Assembly (NCBI GenBank): GCA_015039465.1
Contig: MU130043.1
Location: forward strand, 102,493 to 138,585
Reading direction: 5' to 3'
DNA length: 36,093 nucleotides
From: Phlegmacium glaucopus
Lineage: Eukaryota; Basidiomycota; Agaricomycetes; Agaricales; Cortinariaceae
Shown here: positions 11,463 to 21,958 of the stretch, one piece after another
Numbering within the stretch: position 1 is the stretch's first letter
How the letters are laid out: each line of letters opens with the position of its first letter
Made by a program: the position numbers and the translations under genes
The notes under the pieces: generated by a model
The model's database searches: none
Told to the model about the DNA's origin: nothing
Seen by the model: only the letters and a program-made list of their open reading frames with translations

Positions 11463-12460
11463 TCATACATGCAGCTTGAGAATCGGCGACGCCGATAGGG
11501 CTGATCTGCTTGTTCGTGTCTGTGTAACCAACAGCTTTATCTTGTACATCGGCTTATAAGGGGTGATTTTCCAGAGATGATCCTTCGTCTCTGGGAACCT
11601 TGAAACAGTCAACTGCAAGCATTCAGACAAAATATAAAAAATATTCGCCAGTAAGCCTACTTTGGTATTCCCGCTAAGCATCCAGTGTTTCTCCTCTTCT
11701 GCCTCCTTTTTTTCTTCTTTTGCTGCGATTCTAATCACATTTCAAGGCCTTGAGCGTCCGCAAGGAGAGGAAATTAAGTCGACGTACGTGTACTCGCCAC
11801 TTGTAGGAGCGGCTTCAATGACCCATTCGTTCCAATTTTGACTAGAGATACCCTCGCGACCATTGACGTTGAGTCCGTCATCGGTGGCAGCAATAAAGTC
11901 CGTGATAATGAGGTGATAGAGGTTGCTCTTCAGAGGTTCGATGTGTTTGATGTGCACTACAGTTCGTCAGGCCTCAGGATAATGTAAGAGGGCTTAAACA
12001 ATTGAACTCAGGACTTGACTAAAGAGTCGACAACGTCGACCGGTCTCTTCGAATTGTGGGTGCTCGTGCAAGCAATGTATTTCTTCTGATGGACGTTAGC
12101 GATGGCGTATGCGCCCTCACGAACAAGGGTTCGCTCGGTTTCGATGAAAATCGGATCTGCTTGGACTTGGGAAATGAAGCTGAGTTTGCCCCACTTCTTA
12201 ACCAATTCCGTACTCTCAACCCTCTCGTCTAAAAAAATAGTGGCACCAGTATTCTTAAATAATAAAAGATGAGCGACTGGTTACCGTCAGGGAGCGTCTG
12301 TAGACCTTCATCCCAAAGATCGCGTTTGGTTAGGCTGTCCGTGGGTACAACGGCAGTCGAGTGTATCGTTTTTACGAGCGCGTTTGCCTTCTTCAATGTT
12401 TCCTCCGTGACAATCTCGTCAGGGCGAATATGCGGCCACCCGAATACGGGAGGTAAACAA
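11463..12460 (-). CDS. Second beta-trefoil-like protein with N-terminal extension (5' end unresolved)
   Basis: Exons 12285-12460, 12015-12228, 11788-11925, 11661-11730 and 11463-11612 close in phase; the first exon or start codon upstream of 12460 was not found with confidence. The N-terminal ~85 residues (VFGWPHIRPDEIVTEETLKK onward) are helical in character and match nothing I know. The rest has beta-trefoil signatures: EGAYAIANVHQKKYIACTS, NLYHLIITDFIAATDDGLNV, NWNEWVIEAAPTSGEYTI, and HLWKITPYKPMYKIK. These resemble mushroom I66-type inhibitors or ricin-B-like lectins. A charged insert (AAKEEKKEAEEEK) sits between two trefoil strands. The gene has the same orientation and fold type as the small trefoil gene 5 kb away. 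A possible upstream exon reading FFVFQSPD lies near 12560. Confidence 0.5.
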
Positions 12461-12695
12461 CTGAAGATGTATTCTCACCAATGCGTATTACATTGAGAAA
12501 GCAAAGGTCATATTAGGTTGAGTTTATTGAAGATGTTGACTTACACTTGTCAGGTGATTGAAAGACGAAAAACACCACCAAATTAGTTGCGCCCAAAAGA
12601 AAACCGGATAAATGCTTACATATAGAAATCTACGGTAGCGGGAGTCCCTTGATAAGGTCCTCAGCGACGTCAGCGTTGACCTTATTATGCCTTAA

Positions 12696-12971
12696 CTATC
12701 TCCTGTGCAGGCGATATGCCTGAAGATATGGGTGACCCCAGTGAAGTTGAACACTCATGGAAGCGCCAGCGACTTGAATAACTTGTGCGCTTGCAGTCAC
12801 AGCAGTGACAGCACTAGCGAGAATAGATGCCAGCATGGGATCGGCGGCGCTTGTTATGCTTGTCAATGTTGAAGTTGCTGGTTCAGGGCTTGAATCCAGA
12901 GCATCATTGATGGTCAGAGATGAATATTTTTGTTTCTCGGACTTGAGAAATTTCTTAAAAATGCGCTTCAT
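12696..12971 (-). pseudogene. Solo first exon of a STAND gene (relic)
   Basis: Clearly homologous to exon 1 of the STAND gene at 4670-4876: both have SSLTxNDALDSSP, an alternating S/T/A stretch, and ASAQVIQVAGA. The upstream sequence is also shared for ~50 bases and beyond. Here the donor that follows the exon has changed from CCGTGAGTG to CCATGAGTG, so the exon reads through into former intron and stops at 12696. No NB-ARC or TPR sequence follows. It is either a truncated duplicate or a short protein expressed alone; nothing shows it is functional. Confidence 0.8.
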
Positions 12972-13050
12972 ATCGTTGAACAGTGAGTTGTGGTGAGCGA
13001 GCGATCAAGGTGACGAGTGTGTACTCGATTACATAAGCAGTGCCACTGCA

Positions 13051-13394
13051 CACTTGCTACAACTTTGCTTATTGGTCAAAAAATCAGCCAAATGCAACCG
13101 TCACAAACTTGTCGACCCATAACAACTAGAAATGGCCATTTTAGATATGGAAGTTGTGGGAGAGAGGCACAGAGATGGGTTGGGGCAGAGTTGGAAATAA
13201 ATAAATTAAGGAGGAATTGTCTGTTCCGAGAACCAACATGAAACGACTCAAGGAGGCATTACAAAGATGTTGTCATCTATTCTTATCTTTCCTTCGAAGA
13301 CAGGTAAACCCCCTGTTTCGTTAGCTCTAGCTCATGTTTTTGGATTCAGTCATACTTAAAGCAAAGGGATCCATGCCAGAAAGACCAATATTCA
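13051..13394. other. Intergenic, nothing recognised
   Basis: Sequence between the STAND exon relic and the left boundary of the segmental duplication. No coding or repeat signal that I can support. Confidence 0.4.
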
Positions 13395-13821
13395 TCTACC
13401 AAATCTAACCAAGTCATTTGGACGTTCATCAACTCTACTCAGGAGCTCACTCCCAGCAAGGTTGATAACGTCATAGAAATGGAACTCGGAGACGTTGGAG
13501 GATGCAGTTAAACGAGCCGTGCAGCCTGGTGCAGGGATGTGTCACTGATGGGATTGTTATCAAAAGTGACTAGCCTCGGTTGTGGTGGGTTCCAACACTT
13601 GGCGGAAATAGGGTGTTATAGATGCGTTATTGTAAGAAATAATTATGAATAGCCAGTGGCCGTATTTTTTGGTTAACGCAACCGCCATGGGTAAGAGTGT
13701 TGAGATTATTAAAAAGATCCTCAGTTTTGCCAAAAATGGGAGGGAGGGAGTGAAAGAGGAGATCTGCCAATACCGCCTACGAGCTCACTGGAATGGTTTC
13801 CTCGAAAAGCTCTTTAGGGAA

Positions 13822-13838
13822 TGAGATATGATATCTCA
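13822..13838. other. Palindrome TGAGATAT-G-ATATCTCA, conserved in both copies
   Basis: Eight-base arms around one base. The same palindrome stands at 22553-22569 in copy 2, with no change although flanking bases differ. Could be a protein-binding site or chance conservation. Confidence 0.55.
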
Positions 13839-14004
13839 GAGCGTTCACTAACTGGACTCGCTGTCAGCGCTGCGGTAGATGGGTCGATAGGATCATGGCT
13901 GGATACAACAGGTGTTTCATCTACGAGTCACGTATGGTTAACGCGAAAAATAAGAGGAGTAATGAGGCAGCTTACTCCATCAAGTAATGTGGAAAGGCAC
14001 ATTG

Positions 14005-15112
14005 ACCTTGACTGATGACGAAAGAGATAAATTGGTGATATTGTTTCTCAAGACGGTGAAGACAGTGCCAGCAGTGCATAGAGCAACATGCTGGACGTGG
14101 ATTTGGATTAGTATTGCAGGGTAGGGGTGCGGTCCTTTGATAGTGGGAGTAGGAGAGGCCTCCAAAGGGAGAAGAGACGTTTATGGCATATTTACTTGAC
14201 CAGTCGGCGGAAAGTAATTATTCCACGCTGGCTGCATGGTGATGACACTAAAGGCAAGGGTTAAGAACGGCCATTTTGCTCAGAGGACAGTCCGTAATTG
14301 GATACCAGATGACAATTTCAGACCAATTTGGGACCAAATCAGTGTTCATTATCCTAGCCATCTAGCTGTCGGATCTTGTTCACCCATACAATGGCTGATC
14401 ATCGACTGGTAGGCCATCAATATGCAGTGTAGTAGTGTTTGAAAGGATTCACCTGGTCAAATTCCTGATAGGTGTTCAGCGCTTCACCACGCCAACCGAG
14501 CAATCGGCTAGTGTAGAATAGAGAGAGGCTGGGAGACAAAAATTCTGAACCGGATCCTATCATCAGGCGCTGAGATGACTCCCAGCGCAATCTTCTACAC
14601 TTCAAGCACGCGGTTCAGGCTCTTGCTATCAGTCGCCAACATACATTAGAATCATAAGGAGGCCGCATCAAATGACTGGGTTGATGAGTTCATTAAGGAT
14701 TAAATACAGGAGTCATACCTCCATATCAAATAACGACCTCGGTTTAAAAAACCAATAATAGAACTGCCTCCTTTACGATTACGATTCATGGAAAATGTGG
14801 TCTTTCAGGCGATCATTTCGATCGTCCCAGTAATCCGAGTGATCAGGAATAAATATCCTTATCACAGAAATAATGCGTCAAAACGCAAGGAGCAACCGAT
14901 AGGGACAATCAATGACAGATATGAATGCATTTGTGGTCGCATCATCATTTCCAGGGATTCATCTCCGCTCGTTGCCATTGATATGAAGGTATCCAACTTT
15001 GCTTTTCCAGAAGCATGCTGTCAACGATTATCTATAGGAAATGAGCGTATGCTCGTGAGTAACGGTGAATAGTTGAATATTGAAGACTGGACCTACTCTG
15101 CAGGAATGGGAT
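14005..15112. other. 1.1-kb segment present only in copy 1
   Basis: In copy 2 the bases matching 14004 and 15113 are adjacent (AGGCACATTGGGGAGCGTGAG near 22710-22728). The segment contains one extra array motif (AAACGCAAGGAGCAACCGATAG at 14881-14902). A deletion in copy 2, or an array expansion in copy 1, explains this better than a transposon, since no terminal repeats were found. No gene recognised inside. Confidence 0.7.
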
Positions 15113-17090
15113 GTGGGAGCGTGAGCTTGAAATCTGAATGTTTTACCAAGCTATGATCTGCGATAGAGGAGGGTGGATTAGAGGTTGGTGTTGCCATGTG
15201 ATTAACAGAATTGCTGCTAGCTGTCCTGACCAGCCCCCCTCGTATGCTGGCTCCATCAACTTTCCTCAGCTTTTCATGGTACAGCCACTGGCAGGCCACC
15301 AGCGCAATATACAAGATCGATCTCACCACATTTATCGCACCAGTGGCTGATGGATACACCAAAATGAACTTGAGGTTACAGGACCTCCATTCATTGAATC
15401 CAACTGAGCTGGGAACTGGTGAAGCGTGATCAAGCATATTAACACTGGCCGAGCAAACTTTACTCGTCAGAAAGTTCATGGAGTATGTTTATCACCGAGG
15501 ACTACAGTGATAAGCGCTGAAACGCAAGAAGCACCGATAGGGGGGGAGCGAAGACAACAGCAACATAGCAAGGCTTGGCGCATCATGGGTAAATCAATAC
15601 CTCACCATATTTTATTCACCATAGATATCGCGCAAAGAGATTTTGCATAAAAACAGCCAGATCTATAGCCTAGAAATGTTGGTCAGAGAAATATCCATCT
15701 GCTTTGGGGTGAAGAAGATAAAATGGTGACTTTGAGGTCTTCCTCGTATGCTGGCTCCCCGATTGCTCGACAACTAGTCATCTCAGTTGCCGAGTTCTAT
15801 CGAAACTAGAAAAGGCTGACCGATGCAATCATTCGTTGATGAGAACACGAAATCGAAGCGAGGATCGCATCTTCTGTGCGCAATGCGGCTCGAGTCCCAA
15901 ATTTTGATTTCGTAGATCACATCAATTGGCGTGTTTGAATACAAATAGACCGATTCTTTGGGATCCTAGTCAACAAAAGAATCGTCCCAGGAATCGTGAA
16001 ATAGTATTATCAAGGACATGACAGTGACAAGCGTCCAAACGCAGTGGCACCGATAGGGACATCAAATATAAATGAATATGGTTTATGGTGTATTATCATT
16101 CCCGGAAACTAATTTAAAGGCACTTACTGGATCGCTTGTCCAAGCGCCTCCCTGCCCTCGAATAACGGGAAGCGTTTGGAAACAGTACTCGCTCCGAGCC
16201 CATTACCTGCTCCTGGAGAAAAAGAGTGTCATTGATCTTGTCATCACGGGTCAAGTGAGAAAGAAAATATCAACGACCCTAGGTGGTCCCTCTCGTATGT
16301 TGACCTCATGATCTTTCTTCGTTGTTGAACACTATACCCGTAGCAATATGCTAACCGAGCATATTCACATGCTGAACAACACGCTAAGCAAGCATATATA
16401 CATGGACTGATTCAATTGGTATCCAGGACCACTGGCTGATAGATACACCAGAATGAGCTTGAGGCCGGATTTAACGACCTCCACCCACTGAACCCCGCTG
16501 ATCGCTCTAGGGCCAATTGGAACTGGTCCATGGTATATACTTGGCACTGCAGAATACAACCATGGGGTATCTTTATCACTGAGAGATACAGTGATAAGCG
16601 CTTACGCGCCAGTAACACCGATAGGGGCCACGAAGGATGTGAAAAGGTTGGTAGTTACTACCACGTTCAATGAAAATACAGAGAGAGAACCATGCAAACA
16701 ATGTGAGTGAACACACCTTTTTTCGTCTGCTAAACCGCCTGCGGAGGATCAGGGTCAGAAAGGTGATTTCTGTGGAACTGAATTCTGATCAGTAAAGTGT
16801 ATTATTTGGACATCGACTCACGACTGTCTTCTCTGAGGTCCCTTCATATGCTAACCCGCACATCCTTTTGATTCCGAGACCATGTCAAATAATTGGTCGG
16901 TAAATCCACCAAAAAAAAAGATTGAATGTGAAGGGCCACGTGTGCGTAGCAGTTGACCTAAGCTCAAATCCAACCCTTTAAAGTTACAGGCCCTTAGTAA
17001 TGAGTTTAATGACTGAATAGGATGAATGACGCTGTTTCCTCACCACTTATTTATCGATGAGCGCCGAAACGCAAGTAGCACCGAATGGGG
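14881..17090. repeat. Array of degenerate ~0.5-kb units, copy 1
   Basis: Two motifs recur at ~465-630-base spacing. Motif 1, (A/C)AACGCAAGnAGCACCGATAGGG, often preceded by CAGTGATAAGCG, is at 14881, 15509, 16021, 16588 and 17053. Motif 2, CCTCGTATGCTGGCTCC, is at 15237, 15741, 16288 and 16845. Two of the units also share a block with GCTGATxGATACACCAxAATG. On the minus strand the units read as similar short peptides (for example PIGAxCVSALI and LKFILVYPS or LKLILVYLSASG), but stops and frameshifts break them. This could be a decayed multi-exon or tandem gene family, or a non-coding satellite. Confidence 0.7.
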
Positions 17091-17394
17091 GCTTGGCAAG
17101 ACTGAAGGTGAGGATGCGATCCCGTTTGAAATCGCCAGATATCTCTAGATTTGAACGCAGACATGTGTACTGGAGATCCCGTACCTCGTTATTCGTACTT
17201 GAGTATTCGAATAAGTATATAGTTCGTGGATCAGTCAAAGGAGTAGGTTATGTAAGGTTCAGCTTTTTCAAAGGACAGAACACATTCCCACGCATCCACA
17301 CTGGTTAACTATAATAAATATATCCTACACTCACGACCATGATTATATTTAATATCTATTCTCTCCAGGATACACCCACCAGGAATGTTGACCG

Positions 17395-18613
17395 AATCTA
17401 CAGGAAAAATCGATTTTATAAGTCGGCTCGACCACCTACCAGACATGGTACAAAGTCTTTGGCGACCTTAAATCTAGTCAGCATCGCCCCATTGTGGCTT
17501 TGCATGGTGGTCCTGGCATGAGCCACCATTACATGCTGTATGTCTGCTTGAAATTCACTCTAGAATATTTTTTCAAATGACGATCCGCAGGCCTCATAAG
17601 ATTATTTATGCCCAGGCTGGGTAGGCACATATATAATCCTTAACATTCTAGGATTTTAACCTGAATGTTTCTTACTAGCATCCCGATTGTTTTTATGACC
17701 AAATTGGAAATGGCGAATCGTCTCACTGCCCAGGCGTTCCTCCTGAATTTTGGACCCCGGAGCTTTTCATGGATGAACTAGACAATCTCTTAAAGAGTCT
17801 AGGGATATATGATGACTTTGACTTACTGGGGCAGTCGTGGGGAGGTAGCTCAAAATTGCTAGCCCCTCGCGTTCTGGATTAATCTACCCCTCTTTTTCGT
17901 AGGAATGCTCGGTGCTCAATACGCCGCAACACGTCCTCCTAAAGGTTTGAAACGGCTGATCATCGCAAACTCACCTGCATCAGTAGAATTGATGTCTATC
18001 GGCGCTGATGCTTTACTCAAACGATTTCCCGAAGATTTCGTCAAGATGATGCGCAGACATGAGGAAGATGGCACGACGGGTTCCAAGGAATATCGAGATG
18101 GGACCATGAAGTACTACAAGGGGGATACATGTACTCTGGACCCCTGGCCCGAAGAGCTGCTTGCATCTTTTGAAGTTAGCGACAGAAATCCTACTGTATA
18201 TCAAACCATGTAACGATCAATTCTTTTGGGTAAACCTCCCGAAACCATTCTAACCATAAGATAATGTAGGTTCGGACCGTCAGAATTCAACATCACCGGT
18301 ACTCTGAAATCCTGGTCTATTGTCGATATTTTGCATAACATACCTTGCCCGACGTTGCTTATATCTGCACCTTTGGATTCAGTCCAGGAGATTGCTGTTC
18401 TCCCCTTTTTCTCGAATATCCCAAAAGTGAAATGGGTAGAACTGCAGAATAGCACGCATCTCCCGGTGTTTGAGGAACCGGAGAAGTAAGGTGTTCCGCT
18501 ATTTTCTCTGAGTGTCTTTTCTCTGATAATCGTGACACGTTATGTACAGGTATTCCAGCGTAATTTTGGAATTCCTAAGAGGAACTCGAGCAGCTTTCTC
18601 TTCGATGGATTAA
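17395..18613 (+). pseudogene. Frameshifted copy of the S33 alpha/beta hydrolase
   Basis: Homologous over its whole length to the intact gene at 25040-26272, with the same six exons and intron positions. Two one-base differences break it. An extra base in exon 1 (TTTTATAAGTC versus CTTTAAAGTC in copy 2) leads to a stop soon after. A lost T in exon 3 (GTTTTTATG versus GTTTTTTATG) shifts the frame at the VFYDQIGNG region. Exons 4-6 are open and keep the triad Asp and His contexts (APLDSV, NSTHLP). Either a pseudogene or affected by assembly errors at short homopolymers. Confidence 0.82.
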
Positions 18614-19399
18614 TATTCAGTACTTTGAGCAAGGCTCAAGCTTTCTAATGTTTTTGAAATCTTGAATTGAAGACTTGGCTTTTCCTCATTGACATGTTGG
18701 GTGCAGTCGAGAATTTGGACAATTGGCATTGAGTTTTGATTTGAAGAACAAGGTCATTCACGTAGAGCATCAGCAAAATAGCACACTGCTAGGCTGACTG
18801 TAAACACTGGAAAGTGCTAGGGTTGCTAGAAATACTAGGCCTAGTTCTAAAATTTTGTAAAAATTTCTCCAGCACTCCAGACAGTTTTGATAGGTCTATC
18901 ACTTCCACCCCATCAGTAAATTCAGGTTTTCAGGGTCAAAAAATGGCACTATGGGAAACTGCCAAGAGCTGTCAAGCACTATATAGAGTCCCATAGCAAC
19001 CCTATAGTGACATAGCAAAGGGTCTTTGATTGACAGCGCTGGACAGCGCTCCATAGCACCCATAGCAAAACCCGAACTTACTGATGCCCAGAGGGCCAAA
19101 TATACTGATCTTGTAGTTATTTGAATCAAACAGCTGATGTTACTATAAAACTTAAGTGGACTCCATAATACATTATTATACATAGACTAAACCATATCTA
19201 ATTTAAGTTTCATTTTTTTGGTGTGATCCTTATTTTTTCCATAAGTTCAACAGACCAGCCCTAAATGTGGTCTGTGCGCCACATCAAATTACCATATGTG
19301 TACATTCAAGTTCAACATTTACTACCATGCCACGATGCTCAGGCTCTTCCTACCACCACTACCACTTCCCCCCATTGCTACAACCTCCGCTCACAACCA

Positions 19400-20372
19400 C
19401 GACACCAAATGGGCACGAGAACGACAACGGACGGCTGGAATGGACAACAACGAGGACGGGTGGCAACGGATAACAACCACGACGACGACGGCTCTACACC
19501 TCTCACTGGGGTGGTATGTTTTTATTTTATTTTAATTTCACTATATTAATCTTTTAATTACTAGCGAGAACGACGACTAACGACGATGACGACGATGACA
19601 TGGCTAACAACGACGGCGACGACGGCTCTACCCCCCTCACTAGGGGTTTTTTTTGTTTTGTTTTGTTTTATCTCACTATACACGATGACTAACGACGACG
19701 ACTAGCGAGAACGACGACACGGCTAACAACGACGCCGACGATGGCTCTACCCCACCCCCTTGCTAGGGGTTTTTTTATTTTTTATTTCTATTTTATTTCA
19801 CTATAGTAATCTTTTTCTTATTAGCTACGTGAACTCGCGTCTGCATATGCTAAGCTATTTGAGCTTCACCTCTGCGACTCGCATGGAAATCACATCGCAG
19901 ACGACAACCATCAACATCACCATTCGACCCCAATGCCCACGGCCTTCGACATAACCATCTCATATGAACCATGTTCAGATGTGAATTCTGACATTCAACG
20001 CGCATGTAATGCTCGACAGTCCACCGTGACTTACATTGTGCATCGTTTTTGGCACTTGATGCATGATTCTCCTTTCTCCGCTGAGAAACTGGCTGAGCAA
20101 CACATCCCTGCAGATCACATGGATGCGCTGAGGAAACTGAAGGCTCTGGTCCCCTTTATACTTCCGCCCGTGAACCAGTACATGGCCTACAACACTGTCC
20201 TCGGATCTCGTAGAATTCATCACACTGATTTGTCGTCGACTTTTTCATTTATTTTTAATTTCACTATACTAACCTTTTGAGCTTCGATTGGCAATGACTA
20301 ACAACAACGATGACACGGCTAACAACAATGGTGACGACAGCTCTAACCCCCTCACTATGGGTTTTTTTTATC
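19400..20372 (+). repeat. ACGACG-rich minisatellite, ~120-130-bp units
   Basis: Four units: ~19400-19560, ~19561-19680, ~19681-19804 and ~20230-20372. Each has a GAC/ACG-rich stretch (CTAGCGAGAACGACGAC, GGCTAACAACGACG), then GACGGCTCTACC and CCCTCACTAGGGG, then a long T tract with TTTTATTTCACTATA. Purine-poor and T-rich halves alternate, so the strand is strongly asymmetric. A further (A)TACAACGAC-like stretch lies near 20660-20780. Confidence 0.75.
19933..20280 (+). other. Unidentified open frame inside the minisatellite segment
   Basis: 115 codons between two minisatellite units. The central part (SDIQRACNARQSTVTYIVHR, HDSPFSAEKLAEQHIPADHM) looks protein-like in composition and differs from the flanking repeats. 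It may be a captured exon: an acceptor-like CATCGCAG lies just upstream. Function unknown; it could equally be chance. Confidence 0.3.
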
Positions 20373-21109
20373 ATATGATAACAGCACGACAATGACATGA
20401 TGTGACGATGACATACGACATGACAACAAACATCTGTAGCGATCACAGTTATTTGATCATTAACATAAGTGCGTTGAAACTTACAAATTAAAAACACATT
20501 TCATGGTAGCTGAACTCTGGAGAAGGACCGCCCTATTTCGTCGCCTATTATTTCATAAGCACTACATTCTAGTCTACTGTCTGGTGGGTAGTCATGGATC
20601 TCGTATATGTCAAAGATATACAATTCATCAATCCTCTAATTTAGGTTTGCACGCCTTTCAATGATGCATACGACATACAACGACGATATACAATGATGGC
20701 GATGTATAACGACATACAACGTGCTGTGTACATATGACAATGTGCAATGACGACGTATGATGATGATAACAAGGAGGAGGATGTATTGCTGGGGGGGGTA
20801 GTTATTCTAATTTATTTATTTTCAACGGTAATGGTGGTACCATGGTAGTATACATAGATAGTCCCTTTCTGTTACTTGTGTAGTATGTACTGTTAATAAT
20901 AATTTGGATTGTTTATTACCGTGAAAACTGAAAGCAGTGTGAGGTACCTGGTACAGGGACTGTATTCTAGCTCTAGCTCAGAAGCCTGGCCCTAGTAAAT
21001 TTTCTTTTCCAGTACCCATGCTGGATTCGGGCATGTCACCATAGACCTAGCTCATGTACTGGTGTGCTGGAACTACTGGAGGCACTAGTCCCAACCATTC
21101 CAGCAGCAT

Positions 21110-21860
21110 GTTATTTTACTGATGGATATTGACATGTCGTTCCCGAAAGTTTCTGACTTGGTGTGACTTTGGTGACGTGACTCTTCTGACGCCTCGACTT
21201 GTACAATATACTGCTACAGGTGCACAGTCCTACTAAATTGACATGTTCAAGCCAAATTTTGCTGCCAGATATTCCAGAAGATATATCTGTTCCTACACTA
21301 TCGAGTGATCCCCAAATTTTTCGAACTGGATTTCCAGGAGCTGATATATGTAAATGGCAGACCGTTTTCGTCTTCTTGTCTTGCCCCAAAAGCTCCAACA
21401 TACACTGTTCAGCAAAAGCTATCGAACTAGGGGCTCAGAAAGGAGTCTTGGAAACCTGAAAGGATTTGTGGATCTGCCCATTGATATGGTTTTCGAGGCG
21501 AGCTTATGTACCATTAGATTCAAATGTCCTAAGGTGCCTGGAACTACTAATATCCCTGGCAGACTGCCATGTATCTCAGTCCCAAAGATCTCCTGCAACT
21601 TTCTCGGCTCTCGAAGCAATTTTTGTATCTCGTTCTGCTCTTTTCGTCTGGCGCACTGCTTTTCACAACTTGAACATAGTGTCTTGCAGACATTAACAAA
21701 CTTCAGTTTGCCAGTCTTCTTTATGATAAATGTTGCATGGTTCAACCTCTTTCCTTCTCGTACCACATGGATTATAGGGCTCATGATCTTTTACTGTTCC
21801 TTTCAGGCATGCGGACGTATCATGATTTGCCAAGTATTCCCCATGCTGTGTCTGAGGTTA
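21110..21860 (+). pseudogene. F-box-like gene relic, copy 1
   Basis: Matches 26423-27130 of copy 2. Pieces in different frames recall basidiomycete F-box proteins: DLPIDMVFE (F-box start, LPLDVLFEI in the family), then after a frame change AYVPLD and SALFVWRTAFHNLNI (usual form: xxIWKxARRNVxGLP). In-frame stops and frame changes exclude an intact product. The identification is by pattern only. Confidence 0.5.
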
Positions 21861-21874
21861 TGTCCAGATTGCCA

Positions 21875-21958
21875 AACTGAACTGCAGAATAGCACGCATC
21901 TCCCAGTATGTGAGGAACCGGAGAAGTAAGGTGTTCCACTATTTTCTCTGAGTGTCTA
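21875..21958 (+). pseudogene. Third, short fragment of the S33 hydrolase gene
   Basis: About 80 bases nearly identical to the end of hydrolase exon 5 plus the start of the following intron (ACTGCAGAATAGCACGCATC onward, ending CTCTGAGTGTCT). It reads [15 protein letters not shown], which includes the triad His. It is joined directly to the F-box relic and is followed by unrelated sequence, so it marks a recombination breakpoint between the two duplicated copies. Confidence 0.8.

Larger units (their letters stand above)
13395..18755. repeat. Segmental duplication, copy 1 (main block)
   Basis: Collinear with 22126-26402. It starts near TCTACCAAATCT and CATCAACTCTACTCAGGAGC and ends after the hydrolase 3' flank (GAAGAACAAGGT region). 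Compared with copy 2 it has an extra ~1.1 kb (14005-15112) and many small indels. The F-box relic of the ancestral unit has been separated from it and now lies at 21110-21860. Confidence 0.9.
18756..21110. mobile_element. ~2.35-kb insertion-like segment with ACGACG-rich minisatellites
   Basis: In copy 2 the hydrolase 3' flank (to 26402) is followed within ~20 bases by the F-box relic. In copy 1 these are separated by this segment. Its left part contains CTAGGGTTGCTAG and ACTAGGCCTAG. The right end has CCCTAGTAAATTTTC and CCAGTACCCATGCTGG, only loosely an inverted counterpart of the left. It carries at least four minisatellite units and one 115-codon open frame (19933-20280). No transposase is seen. 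It may be a non-autonomous element (Helitron- or MITE-like) or a captured genomic segment; the boundaries are approximate. Confidence 0.5.

Noticed and set aside
14005..15112. Copy-1-specific 1.1 kb as a transposon insertion
   Set aside because: No terminal inverted repeats, target duplication or transposase; it contains an array motif, so array expansion or deletion fits better.
15093..15479. 128-codon minus-strand frame as a gene
   Set aside because: Its counterpart in copy 2 (22848-23096) is broken by frameshifts and no complete gene model could be built around it.
19561..19804. ACGACG-rich tract as a coding repeat protein
   Set aside because: Units contain stops and T tracts in all frames; it behaves as a minisatellite.
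21354..21929. 191-codon plus-strand frame as a gene
   Set aside because: It runs from the F-box relic into the hydrolase exon fragment in a mixed frame, so it is a product of the rearrangement.
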